A stretch of 30,819 nucleotides of DNA from CAMYLR01 sp041577935 (GTDB lineage Bacteria; Gemmatimonadota; Gemmatimonadetes; JACCXV01; JAHWKZ01), in the NCBI GenBank assembly GCA_041577935.1, contig JBFGIA010000015.1:1-30819 (forward strand). Reading direction: 5' to 3'. The position numbers and the translations under genes are program-made. Below the pieces are notes generated by a model that did no database searches, was not told the origin of the DNA, and worked only from the letters and a program-made list of their open reading frames with translations. This document shows, one piece after another, positions 7,108 through 15,876 of the stretch (within the stretch, counting starts at the first letter, position 1; each line of letters starts with the position of its first letter).

Positions 7108-9996
7108 ATGACGACTATTCCGCTACCGGACCGGTTCGCCGACCGACACATCGGACCACGCGATGTTGACATCGACGCGATGCTCGAAGTGCTCGGATAC
7201 TCGAGTCTGGATGAGCTAACGACCGCAGCCGTGCCGGCGGAGATTCAATCAACCCAGGAGCTCGATCTCCCACCGGCTGTTCCGGAGCACGACGTTCTCG
7301 CCGAACTGCGCACGATCGCTGACCAGAATGAGGTTTACCGCTCCTACATCGGGATGGGCTACTACGGCTGCGTCACGCCGCCGGTGATTCTGCGGAACAT
7401 CCTCGAGAATCCCGGTTGGTATACCGCCTATACGCCCTATCAGGCGGAGATCTCTCAAGGTCGCATGGAGGTGCTGCTGGCGTTTCAGACGATGGTCGCG
7501 GACTTGACCGGTCTCGAGGTCGCCAACGCATCGCTGCTTGACGAGGCTACGGCCGCGGCGGAAGCGATGGCGATGTCGATTCGCGTGAGACGCAATCGCA
7601 ACGTCTTTTTGATCGATCGGGGTTGCCATCCGCAGACTATCGCGGTCGTAAAAACGCGAGCCGCGGCGCGTGAGATCGATGTCCGCGTGGTCGATGCGCT
7701 CGAAGCGGAGATCGGTCCCGATACGGCCGGTGTCTTGGTGCAGTACCCGACGACCGAGGGGGCGATCGCCGATTATCGAGCGTTGTGTGAGCGCGCCCAC
7801 CAGGTGGACGCACTGGTGACAGTGGCGACCGATCTGTTGGCGCTTACGCTGTTGTCCCCACCGGGCGAGTGGGGCGCCGATATCGCGATCGGCAGCAGTC
7901 AACGTTTTGGTGTGCCGATGGGATATGGCGGGCCTCACGCTGCATTCTACGCGACGCGCGCCGAGTTCGCGCGCAAGGTGCCGGGGCGGATCATCGGCCT
8001 CACCCGTGATGCTGCGGGCGATCCGGCGCTCAGAATGGCGCTGCAAACGCGTGAGCAGCACATCCGCAAGGAACGTGCGAGCAGCAACGTCTGCACGGCG
8101 CAGGTTCTGCTTGCCGTGGTGGCAGCGATGTATGGGGCCTATCACGGCCCAGAGGGGCTCGAACGAATTGCCCGCCGGGTACACGGGCTGACGCAAAAAC
8201 TGGCCGCCGGTTTGCGCGGGCTCGGTCATGGCGTTGTCAACGATACGTATTTCGACACGCTAACGATCGAGGTCGAAGATGGGGCGCAGATTCATCGTGC
8301 CGCCGCCGAGCATCGCATCAACCTGCGACCGATCTCCGACACACGGATCGGCGTATCGCTCGACGAAACCACGACCGCAAATGACGTGGATGACGTGATC
8401 CGGGTGTTCGCGCCGGATGGAGCCAGGTTGGAGGCCGGCGGCTCGTCTTCGGGCGACTCTGAGGCGATTCCGGGCGACCACCAGCGAACGTCGAGCTTCC
8501 TAACCCATCCCGTGTTTCAGAGCTATCGATCCGAAACCGAGATGTTGCGTTACCTCAAGCGGCTCGAGAATCGTGACTTCTCGCTGACCCACGGGATGAT
8601 CCCGCTTGGCTCTTGCACTATGAAGCTCAACGCCACAACTGAGATGATCCCGATTACGTGGGAACCGTTTGGGAACCTGCACCCGTTTGTGCCACGCGAT
8701 CAGGCGCGGGGATACGAAGCGCTAATCGCCCAACTCGCAGATCAGCTCGCCGAGATTACCGGGTTCGCCGCCATATCGATGCAACCGAATGCGGGTTCGC
8801 AGGGAGAATTGACGGGTTTACTGGTGATCCGGGCGTACCACCGGGCGCGCGGCGATAACAACCGCACGACGTGCCTGATCCCGAACTCGGCACACGGGAC
8901 GAACCCGGCCAGCGCGGTCATGGCCGGCATGCAGGTCGTGCCGATTGACACTGATGACCGAGGTAACATCGATATCGACGACCTGCGCGCCAAAGCCGAG
9001 AAGTACTGTGATACGCTCGGCGCGACGATGGTCACCTACCCATCGACGCACGGCGTCTTTGAGGCCTCGATCCGCGAGGTCTGTGACATCATCCACGAGT
9101 TTGGCGGACAGGTTTACATCGATGGCGCAAACTTGAACGCCCAGGTTGGGTTGTGCCGACCCGGCGATTACGGTGCCGACGTCGCGCATTTGAATCTCCA
9201 TAAGACGTTCTGCATCCCGCACGGCGGCGGGGGGCCGGGCATGGGGCCGATCGGCGTGGCCGAACATCTGGCGCCCTATCTGCCAGATCACCCGATCGTC
9301 GAGATGGGTGCGCCGGAGTCGTTTGGAACCGTTTCGGCGGCGCCGTGGGGCAGCCCATCGATCCTGCCGATCTCTTGGGCCTATATCCGGCTGATGGGGC
9401 CGGGTGGTCTGAAGAAGGCGAGCCAGGTCGCTATCCTCAACGCGAATTACATCGCCCGTCGGTTGGAGAGCGAATACGATCTGCTGTATGCGGGAGCGGA
9501 CGGTTTGATCGGTCACGAGTGCATTCTCGATCCGCGACCGTTTCGTGAAACCAGCGGCGTCGACGTCGAGGACATCGCCAAGCGCCTGATCGACTATGGT
9601 TTTCACGCGCCGACGATATCGTTCCCGGTAGCCGGTACGATGATGGTCGAACCGACCGAGAGCGAATCAAAAGAAGAGCTGGATCGATTCTGCGACGCGC
9701 TGATCGCGATCCGTGAGGAGATCAGGGAGATAGAGACTGGCGTCGCTGACAGGGACGACAACCTGCTCGTCAACGCACCCCATACACTGGCCGCGGTGAC
9801 GACGGACGCGTGGACCCACCCGTATTCACGTGAGCGGGCGGCGTTCCCGAACCCCGCGTCGCACGAGCGCAAGGTGTGGCCCGCGGTAGCACGGGTCGAT
9901 GCCGCTTTCGGCGATCGGAACTTGGTTTGCGCGTGTCCTCCAATGGCGGCGTACGAGCCCGAGCCCGCGGTGGCTTCTGCGCACCATGCGCCGTGA
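7108..9996 (+). CDS. gcvP: Glycine dehydrogenase (decarboxylating), P protein, full length
   Basis: At 962 residues this is the single-chain P protein rather than the split gcvPA/gcvPB form. It is a PLP enzyme that decarboxylates glycine and passes the aminomethyl group to lipoyl-GcvH. The N-terminal half begins with the typical RHIGPRDVDIDAML. The C-terminal half carries SCTMKLNATTEMIP, SAHGTNPASA and the cofactor motif HLNLHKTFCIPHGGGGPG, whose Lys699 should bind PLP. A short Ser/Gly/Asp-rich stretch near residues 447-463 separates the halves. The start 12 bases after gcvH has only a weak AGG upstream and is probably read by coupling. Downstream genes continue the same operon. Confidence 0.97.
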   Translation: MTTIPLPDRFADRHIGPRDVDIDAMLEVLGYSSLDELTTAAVPAEIQSTQELDLPPAVPEHDVLAELRTIADQNEVYRSYIGMGYYGCVTPPVILRNILENPGWYTAYTPYQAEISQGRMEVLLAFQTMVADLTGLEVANASLLDEATAAAEAMAMSIRVRRNRNVFLIDRGCHPQTIAVVKTRAAAREIDVRVVDALEAEIGPDTAGVLVQYPTTEGAIADYRALCERAHQVDALVTVATDLLALTLLSPPGEWGADIAIGSSQRFGVPMGYGGPHAAFYATRAEFARKVPGRIIGLTRDAAGDPALRMALQTREQHIRKERASSNVCTAQVLLAVVAAMYGAYHGPEGLERIARRVHGLTQKLAAGLRGLGHGVVNDTYFDTLTIEVEDGAQIHRAAAEHRINLRPISDTRIGVSLDETTTANDVDDVIRVFAPDGARLEAGGSSSGDSEAIPGDHQRTSSFLTHPVFQSYRSETEMLRYLKRLENRDFSLTHGMIPLGSCTMKLNATTEMIPITWEPFGNLHPFVPRDQARGYEALIAQLADQLAEITGFAAISMQPNAGSQGELTGLLVIRAYHRARGDNNRTTCLIPNSAHGTNPASAVMAGMQVVPIDTDDRGNIDIDDLRAKAEKYCDTLGATMVTYPSTHGVFEASIREVCDIIHEFGGQVYIDGANLNAQVGLCRPGDYGADVAHLNLHKTFCIPHGGGGPGMGPIGVAEHLAPYLPDHPIVEMGAPESFGTVSAAPWGSPSILPISWAYIRLMGPGGLKKASQVAILNANYIARRLESEYDLLYAGADGLIGHECILDPRPFRETSGVDVEDIAKRLIDYGFHAPTISFPVAGTMMVEPTESESKEELDRFCDALIAIREEIREIETGVADRDDNLLVNAPHTLAAVTTDAWTHPYSRERAAFPNPASHERKVWPAVARVDAAFGDRNLVCACPPMAAYEPEPAVASAHHAP

Positions 9997-10008
9997 AAGG
10001 AGCGTTTC

Positions 10009-10695
10009 ATGGCTAGGCTGACGTGGCACGCCCACTCGTGCTTCGAGTATCAAACCACGCGCGGGAAGATCTTGATCGACCCGTTCTTATCCGAGAATCC
10101 AAAGGCCGACGTGAGCCCCGATGAGTTAGACAAGGTCGATGCGATTGTGCTGAGCCACGGGCATGGGGATCACTGGGGGGACACGGTGTCGATCGCGAAA
10201 CGTACCGGGGCGCTCGTCGTCGCCGCCTACGAGCTGGCACAGCTCGCGATGGAGCAAGGCTGCGAGGCACATCCGCTCGCGTGTGGCGGCGGTCGCGAGT
10301 TTCCGTTCGGGCACGTGAAGCTGGTCCCCGCGGCGCACGGTTCGATGACGGAAGCCGATCCAAAGTACTCAACGACGGCGTGCGGAATCGTGATCACCGC
10401 CGACGAAAAGGTCCTCTACCACGCCGGCGACACCGCGCTAACAGCTGACATCCAGCTGTTGGGCAGTCTGTACACGTTCGACTGCGCTTGTCTTCCGATC
10501 GGCGACAACTTCACGATGGGCCCCGGTGACGCGCTCCATGCGGTCAAGTTCCTAGAGCCCAAGCTGGTCGTGCCGATGCACTACGACACGTTCGACCTTA
10601 TCGCGCAGGACGCGGAGGCATGGAAAGCCCGCGTCGAGAGCGAGACATCGACCCAATGCGCGGTGCTGACTCCCGGCGAGAGCGTCGATTTCTGA
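10009..10695 (+). CDS. UPF0173-type metal-dependent hydrolase (metallo-beta-lactamase fold)
   Basis: The 228-residue protein carries the metallo-beta-lactamase signature LSHGHGDHWGD (His50, His52, Asp54, His55). The early HAHSC, the later AAHGS and MHYDTF add the remaining metal ligands. This pattern, the length of about 228 and the ending ALTPGESV-like tail fit the UPF0173/YtkL family of small metal-dependent hydrolases related to UlaG. The physiological substrate is unknown. AAAGGAG ribosome site at 9996-10002 precedes the ATG, 12 bases after the gcvP stop. Its 3' end overlaps the next gene by about 40 bases. Link to glycine cleavage is positional only. Confidence 0.9.
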   Translation: MARLTWHAHSCFEYQTTRGKILIDPFLSENPKADVSPDELDKVDAIVLSHGHGDHWGDTVSIAKRTGALVVAAYELAQLAMEQGCEAHPLACGGGREFPFGHVKLVPAAHGSMTEADPKYSTTACGIVITADEKVLYHAGDTALTADIQLLGSLYTFDCACLPIGDNFTMGPGDALHAVKFLEPKLVVPMHYDTFDLIAQDAEAWKARVESETSTQCAVLTPGESVDF

Positions 10696-11483
10696 GCCCG
10701 GGTTGGCGGTTGCTCGAGACGGGCGCGAGGCCTGGCGTCTGGAACATGACATGCGATCGGGCGATCCTGAACGCGGTGGAAGGCGGTGCCTCTCCACCCA
10801 CCGTGCGGTTCTACGGCTGGTCACCGCCCGCGGTCTCGATCGGACGCCACCAACCCGAACCCGATGCAAAAGCGATCGCCATGCTCGAAGCCCGAGGCGT
10901 CGACTGTGTGCGCCGCCCGACCGGCGGCCGGGCGGTCTACCACGGGGAGGTTACCGAGGAGCTGACCTACAGCGTGGTGGCGCCGATCGGGGTGGGGCCG
11001 TTCGTTGGTCGTGGGGCGGATGTGCATCGACGCATCCACTCCGCGCTCGCGGCGGCGTTGGCCGAGCTCGGAGTGCCCGCCCGGCTGACCGAAGACAGGG
11101 CCGAGCATCCGGTGCGCCCACTTCGTCCCGACGACCGGTTGGCGTGTTTTGCGTTTCCAGTCGGCGACGAGATCACCGCTCAAGGCAAGAAGTTGGTTGG
11201 GAGCGCCCAAAGGCGGACCCGGAAAGCATTCTTGCAGCATGGCTCGATTCCGCTGGCCGGTGATCACACCATCTTGGACGCTGTATGGCCGGGCAGCCTC
11301 GACCGCGGCGCAGCGACGACGGTGAGCGCAGCCGCCGGTCGTGACGTCAGTTATGGCGAGTTAACGGCGGGAATAGTCCGAGCTTTCGAGCGGGAGTTGA
11401 ACGTGAACCTCTCGCCCGGGGTACTCACGCCCGAGGAAGAGGCAACGATCGTTGCCTCTCGTGGTGCGCTTGCCACGACTTGA
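10656..11483 (+). CDS. Lipoate-protein ligase / octanoyltransferase (LipM/LplA-type)
   Basis: The protein belongs to the biotin/lipoate A/B ligase-acyltransferase fold. Signature parts are WNMTCDRAIL, RRPTGGRAVYH and GKKLVGSAQRRTRKAFLQHGSIPL. The segment LACFAFP places a cysteine (Cys164 from this start) about 14 residues before the GKKLVGSAQ lysines. LipM- and LipL-type acyltransferases carry their thioester-forming Cys here, so octanoyl transfer onto GcvH is more likely than ATP-dependent lipoate ligation. This reading rests on motif position. Start choice is uncertain: in-frame ATGs occur at 10620 and 10656, both inside the preceding gene, and the conserved region begins near 10698. I prefer 10656 (275 residues). 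Position in the gcvH-gcvP cluster supports a role in H protein lipoylation. Confidence 0.85.
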   Translation: MRGADSRRERRFLSPGWRLLETGARPGVWNMTCDRAILNAVEGGASPPTVRFYGWSPPAVSIGRHQPEPDAKAIAMLEARGVDCVRRPTGGRAVYHGEVTEELTYSVVAPIGVGPFVGRGADVHRRIHSALAAALAELGVPARLTEDRAEHPVRPLRPDDRLACFAFPVGDEITAQGKKLVGSAQRRTRKAFLQHGSIPLAGDHTILDAVWPGSLDRGAATTVSAAAGRDVSYGELTAGIVRAFERELNVNLSPGVLTPEEEATIVASRGALATT

Positions 11484-11509
11484 CACTCTTTGACGCGGAG
11501 GACGATACT
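11480..11509 (+). promoter_or_regulatory. Candidate promoter of the peptide transporter operon
   Basis: A perfect -35 box TTGACA (11480-11485), an 18-base spacer and GATACT (11504-11509) resemble a sigma-70 promoter. It lies across the stop codon of the preceding gene. The -10 lies directly before the TTG at 11511, so the promoter and the GGAGG at 11497-11501 cannot both serve that start on one transcript. Confidence 0.35.
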
Positions 11510-11510
11510 C

Positions 11511-13175
11511 TTGCCCCGAATCGTGATACCCCATCCGATCCCATTCCTCGCGCTCAGCCTCACGCTGCTGGCTGCCTGTAGCCGCAGTGAGTCGGCGGGT
11601 GGCCGCCCGGACGCGGAGTCGGCCCCGGTCAACGGAGGCACGGCGGTCGTCGCCACCGTGAGCGATTTCGATGCGTTCAACGATCTCGTGTCGACCGATT
11701 TCGAAACCAACCAAGTCCGCAACTTCATGCTCTTCATGCCGCTCCTTCGCCTCGACGAGGAGCTGAACTTCGAGCCCTATTTGGCCGATTCTTTTGGTGT
11801 CGCCGAAGACGGGCTATCGATCACGTTCCGGATCCGGGATGGCATCACATGGCACGATGGCACCCCGACAACGGTTGACGACGTCCTCTGGTCGTACGAG
11901 ATGATCAAGAGGCCGGAGATCGCCTACGCCAACAGCGCGTACTTCCAGTACGTCACCTCGGTCGACCGGATTGATGACCATCGGGTCCGGTTCAACTTCT
12001 CCCAGGCCCACTCCGACGCGCCCATGAACTATACGGCGTGGCAGACGATGCCCAAGCACTTGCTCGAGGATGTCGACCCGGCCGACATGAAGAACGCCGA
12101 GTTCAACCGTAAGCCGGTGGGCAACGGGCCGTTCAAGTTCGTGTCCTGGCAGCCAGAGCAGCAGATCGTGTTCGAGGTCAACGAGGAGTTTCTTCTGGGG
12201 CGACCGCACCTCGACCGAGTCGTCTTCCGGGTCATTCCCGAGCAGACGACCGAGCTGACCGAACTGCTAACCGGTGGGATCGACTACATGCGAGCGATAC
12301 CCCCAAAGGAGATGGCTCGCGTCGAATCGAGCGATCGGGCTTATTCGATTACATACCCGACCCGCTCGTACACGTTTCTGGCTTGGAACACACGCAACCC
12401 GCTGTTCGAGGATCCGTCGGTACGGCGTGCACTCACCTTGGCTATCGATCGCGAGCAGATCGTCGACGCCTTGTTGTACGGCTACGGTCAGATCGGTGTG
12501 GCCGACGTGATGCCGTTTCAGTGGCCGTTCCACGAGACGCTCGAGCCCTGGCCGTACGATCCGGAGCGGGCCAAGGCGCTGTTGGCTGAAGCTGGTTGGG
12601 CAGACTCCGACGGCGACGGTCTGATCGACAAGGATGGACGACCGTTCCGTTTCAGCTTGCGGACCAATCAGGGCAACGACCTGCGCGAAGACATCGTCGT
12701 CATCGTGCAGAACGATCTCGCGAAAGTCGGAATCGATGTTCAGCCTCGGTTGATGGAGTGGAACACATTCATCGACGATCTGAAGGCGAAACAGTTTGAC
12801 GCCGCGGTCAGCGGCTGGGCGGTCGATTTCAACTTCGACCCGACGGACCTCTTCTCGACCGCCGCGATCGAGGGGAAGTACAACTATCCGTCGTACACAA
12901 ATGCACGCGCCGACACGCTGATGCAGCAGGCACTGACGACGCTCGATCGCGAGAAAGCCAAACCGCTTTGGCACGAGTACCAGGAAATCATTCACCGTGA
13001 TCAGCCATACACGTTTCTCTACTACCTCGAAGAACGCGTGGGTGTAAGCACACGGCTGCAGAACGTCGAAGCGGATGCACGCGGCTATCTGGTTGGCATC
13101 GTCAACTGGTGGATTCCCGAATCGATGCAGCGGAGAGGCGGAGGCAGGCCACTGGCGGCCAAGTCGAGCGAGTAG
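11511..13175 (+). CDS. Peptide ABC transporter substrate-binding lipoprotein 1 (family 5)
   Basis: The protein is an extracytoplasmic solute-binding protein of family 5 (DppA/OppA type) that delivers peptides or nickel-like ligands to the permease. It has a short signal sequence ending in the lipobox LAAC, so it is lipid-anchored. Family marks include ITWHDGTPTTVDDVLW, NGPFKFVSWQPEQQ and FEDPSVRRALTLAIDREQIV. The start is a choice between TTG at 11490, TTG at 11511 (GGAGG nine bases upstream, my choice, 554 residues) and GTG at 11523. It is the first of two adjacent, clearly paralogous binding proteins; both share the order of these motifs and a similar C-terminal WWIPE / EWFVPE ending. Confidence 0.93.
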   Translation: MPRIVIPHPIPFLALSLTLLAACSRSESAGGRPDAESAPVNGGTAVVATVSDFDAFNDLVSTDFETNQVRNFMLFMPLLRLDEELNFEPYLADSFGVAEDGLSITFRIRDGITWHDGTPTTVDDVLWSYEMIKRPEIAYANSAYFQYVTSVDRIDDHRVRFNFSQAHSDAPMNYTAWQTMPKHLLEDVDPADMKNAEFNRKPVGNGPFKFVSWQPEQQIVFEVNEEFLLGRPHLDRVVFRVIPEQTTELTELLTGGIDYMRAIPPKEMARVESSDRAYSITYPTRSYTFLAWNTRNPLFEDPSVRRALTLAIDREQIVDALLYGYGQIGVADVMPFQWPFHETLEPWPYDPERAKALLAEAGWADSDGDGLIDKDGRPFRFSLRTNQGNDLREDIVVIVQNDLAKVGIDVQPRLMEWNTFIDDLKAKQFDAAVSGWAVDFNFDPTDLFSTAAIEGKYNYPSYTNARADTLMQQALTTLDREKAKPLWHEYQEIIHRDQPYTFLYYLEERVGVSTRLQNVEADARGYLVGIVNWWIPESMQRRGGGRPLAAKSSE

Positions 13176-13207
13176 CGAAAGCTAGATAATTCACGCGGGA
13201 GGCGATA

Positions 13208-14899
13208 ATGCGCACAGGCGTTTGGCACGTGGCCGCAATTGGTGCGGTGATGTTCTTGATCGGGTGTGGTGGAGGTGGAAGCGGCGACGTGGGGGACACC
13301 GGTTCTCCGGAGCTGCAACCCGCCGACGGCGACATGCTGGTCGTCGGTCTCGAAGTCGACCTTGACACGATGTTTCCGCCGACCTCGAATTCGGTATCCG
13401 CTAGCGACGTCTACGGCCACATCTACTGGTACTTGATGCGATCGAACCCGGATTTCATCACCGTCCGACCGGGTCTCGCCGACTCGTTCCGCTTCTCGCC
13501 GGACTCGCTCTCGATCGACTTTTTCATCCACCCGGGCATAACGTGGCACGACGGGGAGCCGTTTACGGCCGATGATGTCGTCTTCGCGCACCACGTGTGC
13601 AAAGCGCCGGAGATCGGTTGGAGTGCGGTCGACTGGCTCGAGCATATCACAAACGTCGAGGCGCTCGACCCGCTCACCGTGCGGTTCACGTTCGATGAGC
13701 CGTACATGTATCAAGTTCAAGACTCAAACGTCTGTTATCCGCTTCCGAAGCACATCCTGGGCGATGTCCCGTTCGCCGAGATGTCGGAACACCCGATCGC
13801 CCGCGAGCCGGTTGGCAACGGGCCGTTCCGTTTTGTCTCGTGGGAGTCTGGGCAGGAGGTGGTAATCGAGGCCAACCCCGACTTCGCGCTCGGACGGCCG
13901 CATCTCAACCGGGTCACGTTCCGCATCATCCCCGACCAGACATCCTTGACGACCCAGATCCAGAACGGTGACATCGATCTGTGGACGCGCTTCGGACCCG
14001 CGTTCTACCCACAGCTGAGCGAAGCGCCCGGGCTCACCGTCCACTCGTACCCCGGCCGGTCGTACACCTATGTGGCGTGGAACCGGCTCGATCCGCTATT
14101 CGAGGACAAGCGTGTGCGGCAGGCGCTGACGATGGCGATCGATCGCCAGCAGATCGTCGATGCGCTGGTGTATGGACAGGCGACGGTGGGTACGCAGCCG
14201 TTGATCTCGACGATCTGGGCTCATGACCCGACGATCGAACCGTACCCGTTCGATCCTGAACGTGCGAAGGCGTTGCTGGAGGAGGCCGGCTGGACCGATT
14301 CCGACGGCGATGGGGTGCGCGAGAAGGATGGTCGTGAGTTCAAGTTCCAGATGGCCACTAACGGCAACAATCGAATGCGGGTCGACATCGTGACCGTAAT
14401 CCAGCAACAGCTCAAGGATGTCGGCGCGGAAGTCACGCCAAACGTGCTCGAGTTCAACACCTTCATCGACCAGCTATTGGCCAAGGATTACCAATCGGCC
14501 GTCGGCGGTTGGTCGGTGGGTATCAAGGCGGCGTTGACGTCGTTGTTCGGGAAGGACGCGTTGTTCAACTTCGTGAGCGCGGACAATGAACGGATGTTGG
14601 AGCTCATGGCACAAGCCGAGCTCGAACGGGACATGGATAAGGCGAAGCGACTTTGGTCCGAGATGCAGCGAATCTCGGTCGACGAGTCTTACTACACGTA
14701 TCTGTTTCAGCTCAACGATCTTCACGCGATCAATGAACGGTTCGAGAACACCGATATGAACGCCTACGGCTGGGGATTCAACCTCGAGGAGTGGTTCGTG
14801 CCCGAGGGACGGCAGCGATACAACGTACCTGTTGGAGCGTCACCGATTGCTGAAGCCGGTCAAGGATCGTCAGGCGCACCAAGCTCGACCGGCCGTTGA
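13208..14899 (+). CDS. Peptide ABC transporter substrate-binding lipoprotein 2 (family 5)
   Basis: The 563-residue protein is a second family 5 solute-binding lipoprotein. Its signal segment AAIGAVMFLIGC gives the lipobox LIGC, followed by a Gly/Ser-rich tether. Conserved segments are ITWHDGEPFTADDVVFAHH, NGPFRFVSWESGQEV and FEDKRVRQALTMAIDRQQIV. It starts at an ATG with a GGGAGG ribosome site, 32 bases after the first binding protein. Its end overlaps the TTG start of the DppB-type permease (TTGA at 14896-14899). Two binding proteins sharing one permease suggest different ligand ranges, an inference from layout alone. Confidence 0.94.
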   Translation: MRTGVWHVAAIGAVMFLIGCGGGGSGDVGDTGSPELQPADGDMLVVGLEVDLDTMFPPTSNSVSASDVYGHIYWYLMRSNPDFITVRPGLADSFRFSPDSLSIDFFIHPGITWHDGEPFTADDVVFAHHVCKAPEIGWSAVDWLEHITNVEALDPLTVRFTFDEPYMYQVQDSNVCYPLPKHILGDVPFAEMSEHPIAREPVGNGPFRFVSWESGQEVVIEANPDFALGRPHLNRVTFRIIPDQTSLTTQIQNGDIDLWTRFGPAFYPQLSEAPGLTVHSYPGRSYTYVAWNRLDPLFEDKRVRQALTMAIDRQQIVDALVYGQATVGTQPLISTIWAHDPTIEPYPFDPERAKALLEEAGWTDSDGDGVREKDGREFKFQMATNGNNRMRVDIVTVIQQQLKDVGAEVTPNVLEFNTFIDQLLAKDYQSAVGGWSVGIKAALTSLFGKDALFNFVSADNERMLELMAQAELERDMDKAKRLWSEMQRISVDESYYTYLFQLNDLHAINERFENTDMNAYGWGFNLEEWFVPEGRQRYNVPVGASPIAEAGQGSSGAPSSTGR

Positions 14900-15876
14900 T
14901 CGGCTACATCATAAAGCGCACGCTGCAGGCGATCCCCATCCTGTTGGGGGCGTCGACGATCATCTTTTTCCTGATGCACGCCGCCCCCGGTGATCCCACC
15001 TCGATCTATCTCGCCGACCCCAACATCGATCCCGCGGTCATCGAGCAGATGCGGCGGAATCTGGGCCTCGATCAGCCGATCCACATCCAGTACTTCCGCT
15101 GGGTCTCGTCATTTCTGACCGGTGACTTCGGCTACTCGTTCTCGCAGCATCGACCGATCTCCGACATCCTCAAGGACGCCATCCCGAACACGCTGCTGCT
15201 GAGCTCCATCGCGCTGATCGTCATCTTCATTGTCGGCGTCGTCGTCGGTACGATCCAGGCCGTGCGGCAGTACTCGTGGATGGACAACACCGCGACCGTG
15301 GCGTCGTTTTTCTTTTACTCGATGCCATCGTTCTGGTTCGGGTTGATGCTGATCCTGCTCTTCGCCTACAAGCTACAACTGCTGCCCGCCAGCCAGATGA
15401 CGGCCGTCGACCACGAGTTCATGAGCGGCAGCGACAAGCTCATCGATCGAGCGAAACACTTGATTATGCCCTCCCTCGCTCTGGGACTCGGTGGCGCCGC
15501 AGCGGTCGCGCGGTACATGCGAAGCGGGATGCTCGAGCAAATCCGGCAGGACTACGTGCGCACCGCTCGCGCCAAAGGGTTGGACGAACGCAAGGTCGTT
15601 TTCAAGCACGCGATGCGGAATGCGCTGATCCCGATCATCACGTTGTTGGGTCTGTACATCCCCTTTCTGATAAGCGGCGCGGTCCTGATCGAGACGATTT
15701 TCGCCTGGCCTGGGATGGGGCGCACGATCGTCACGGCGATCTTCCAACGCGACTACCCGGTCGTCCTGGCGAGCGCTTTCGTCATCTCGATCTTGGTGAT
15801 CTCCGGTAACCTCGTTGCTGACATCCTTTACTCGGTCGTCGACCCGCGGGTGCGGGTCGAGGAAGCCGAATCGTAG
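14896..15876 (+). CDS. Peptide ABC transporter permease, DppB-type
   Basis: The 326-residue inner-membrane protein has the family N-terminus YIIKRTLQAIPILLGASTII, the loop APGDP, about six membrane helices and the ATPase-contacting EAA-like loop VRTARAKGLDERKVVFKHA. It also has the closing motif IETIFAWPGMGR. These identify the DppB/OppB class. It pairs with the next gene to form the translocation pore. The start is TTG overlapping the previous stop by four bases; no other start is as well placed. The end overlaps the next GTG by one base (TAGTG). Confidence 0.95.
   Translation: MIGYIIKRTLQAIPILLGASTIIFFLMHAAPGDPTSIYLADPNIDPAVIEQMRRNLGLDQPIHIQYFRWVSSFLTGDFGYSFSQHRPISDILKDAIPNTLLLSSIALIVIFIVGVVVGTIQAVRQYSWMDNTATVASFFFYSMPSFWFGLMLILLFAYKLQLLPASQMTAVDHEFMSGSDKLIDRAKHLIMPSLALGLGGAAAVARYMRSGMLEQIRQDYVRTARAKGLDERKVVFKHAMRNALIPIITLLGLYIPFLISGAVLIETIFAWPGMGRTIVTAIFQRDYPVVLASAFVISILVISGNLVADILYSVVDPRVRVEEAES

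Noticed and set aside
7249..8229. Long minus-strand frame (326 codons) opposite gcvP
   Set aside because: It is antisense to a certain gene, its product is rich in Arg/His/Gln with no recognisable motif, and such mirror frames are common in high-G+C coding DNA.
8818..9606. Second minus-strand frame opposite gcvP (262 codons)
   Set aside because: Same reasons: fully inside the conserved gcvP C-terminal half, with no start site signal and no family features.
12598..12645. EF-hand-like DSDGDGLIDKDG run in binding protein 1 (and the like in protein 2)
   Set aside because: This Asp/Gly-rich turn is common at this place in family 5 binding proteins, so it is not a special calcium module here.
12267..12995. 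Minus-strand frame of 242 codons opposite the first binding protein
   Set aside because: A similar antisense frame occurs opposite the paralogous second binding protein, which shows it follows from the sense-strand codons rather than from a gene.
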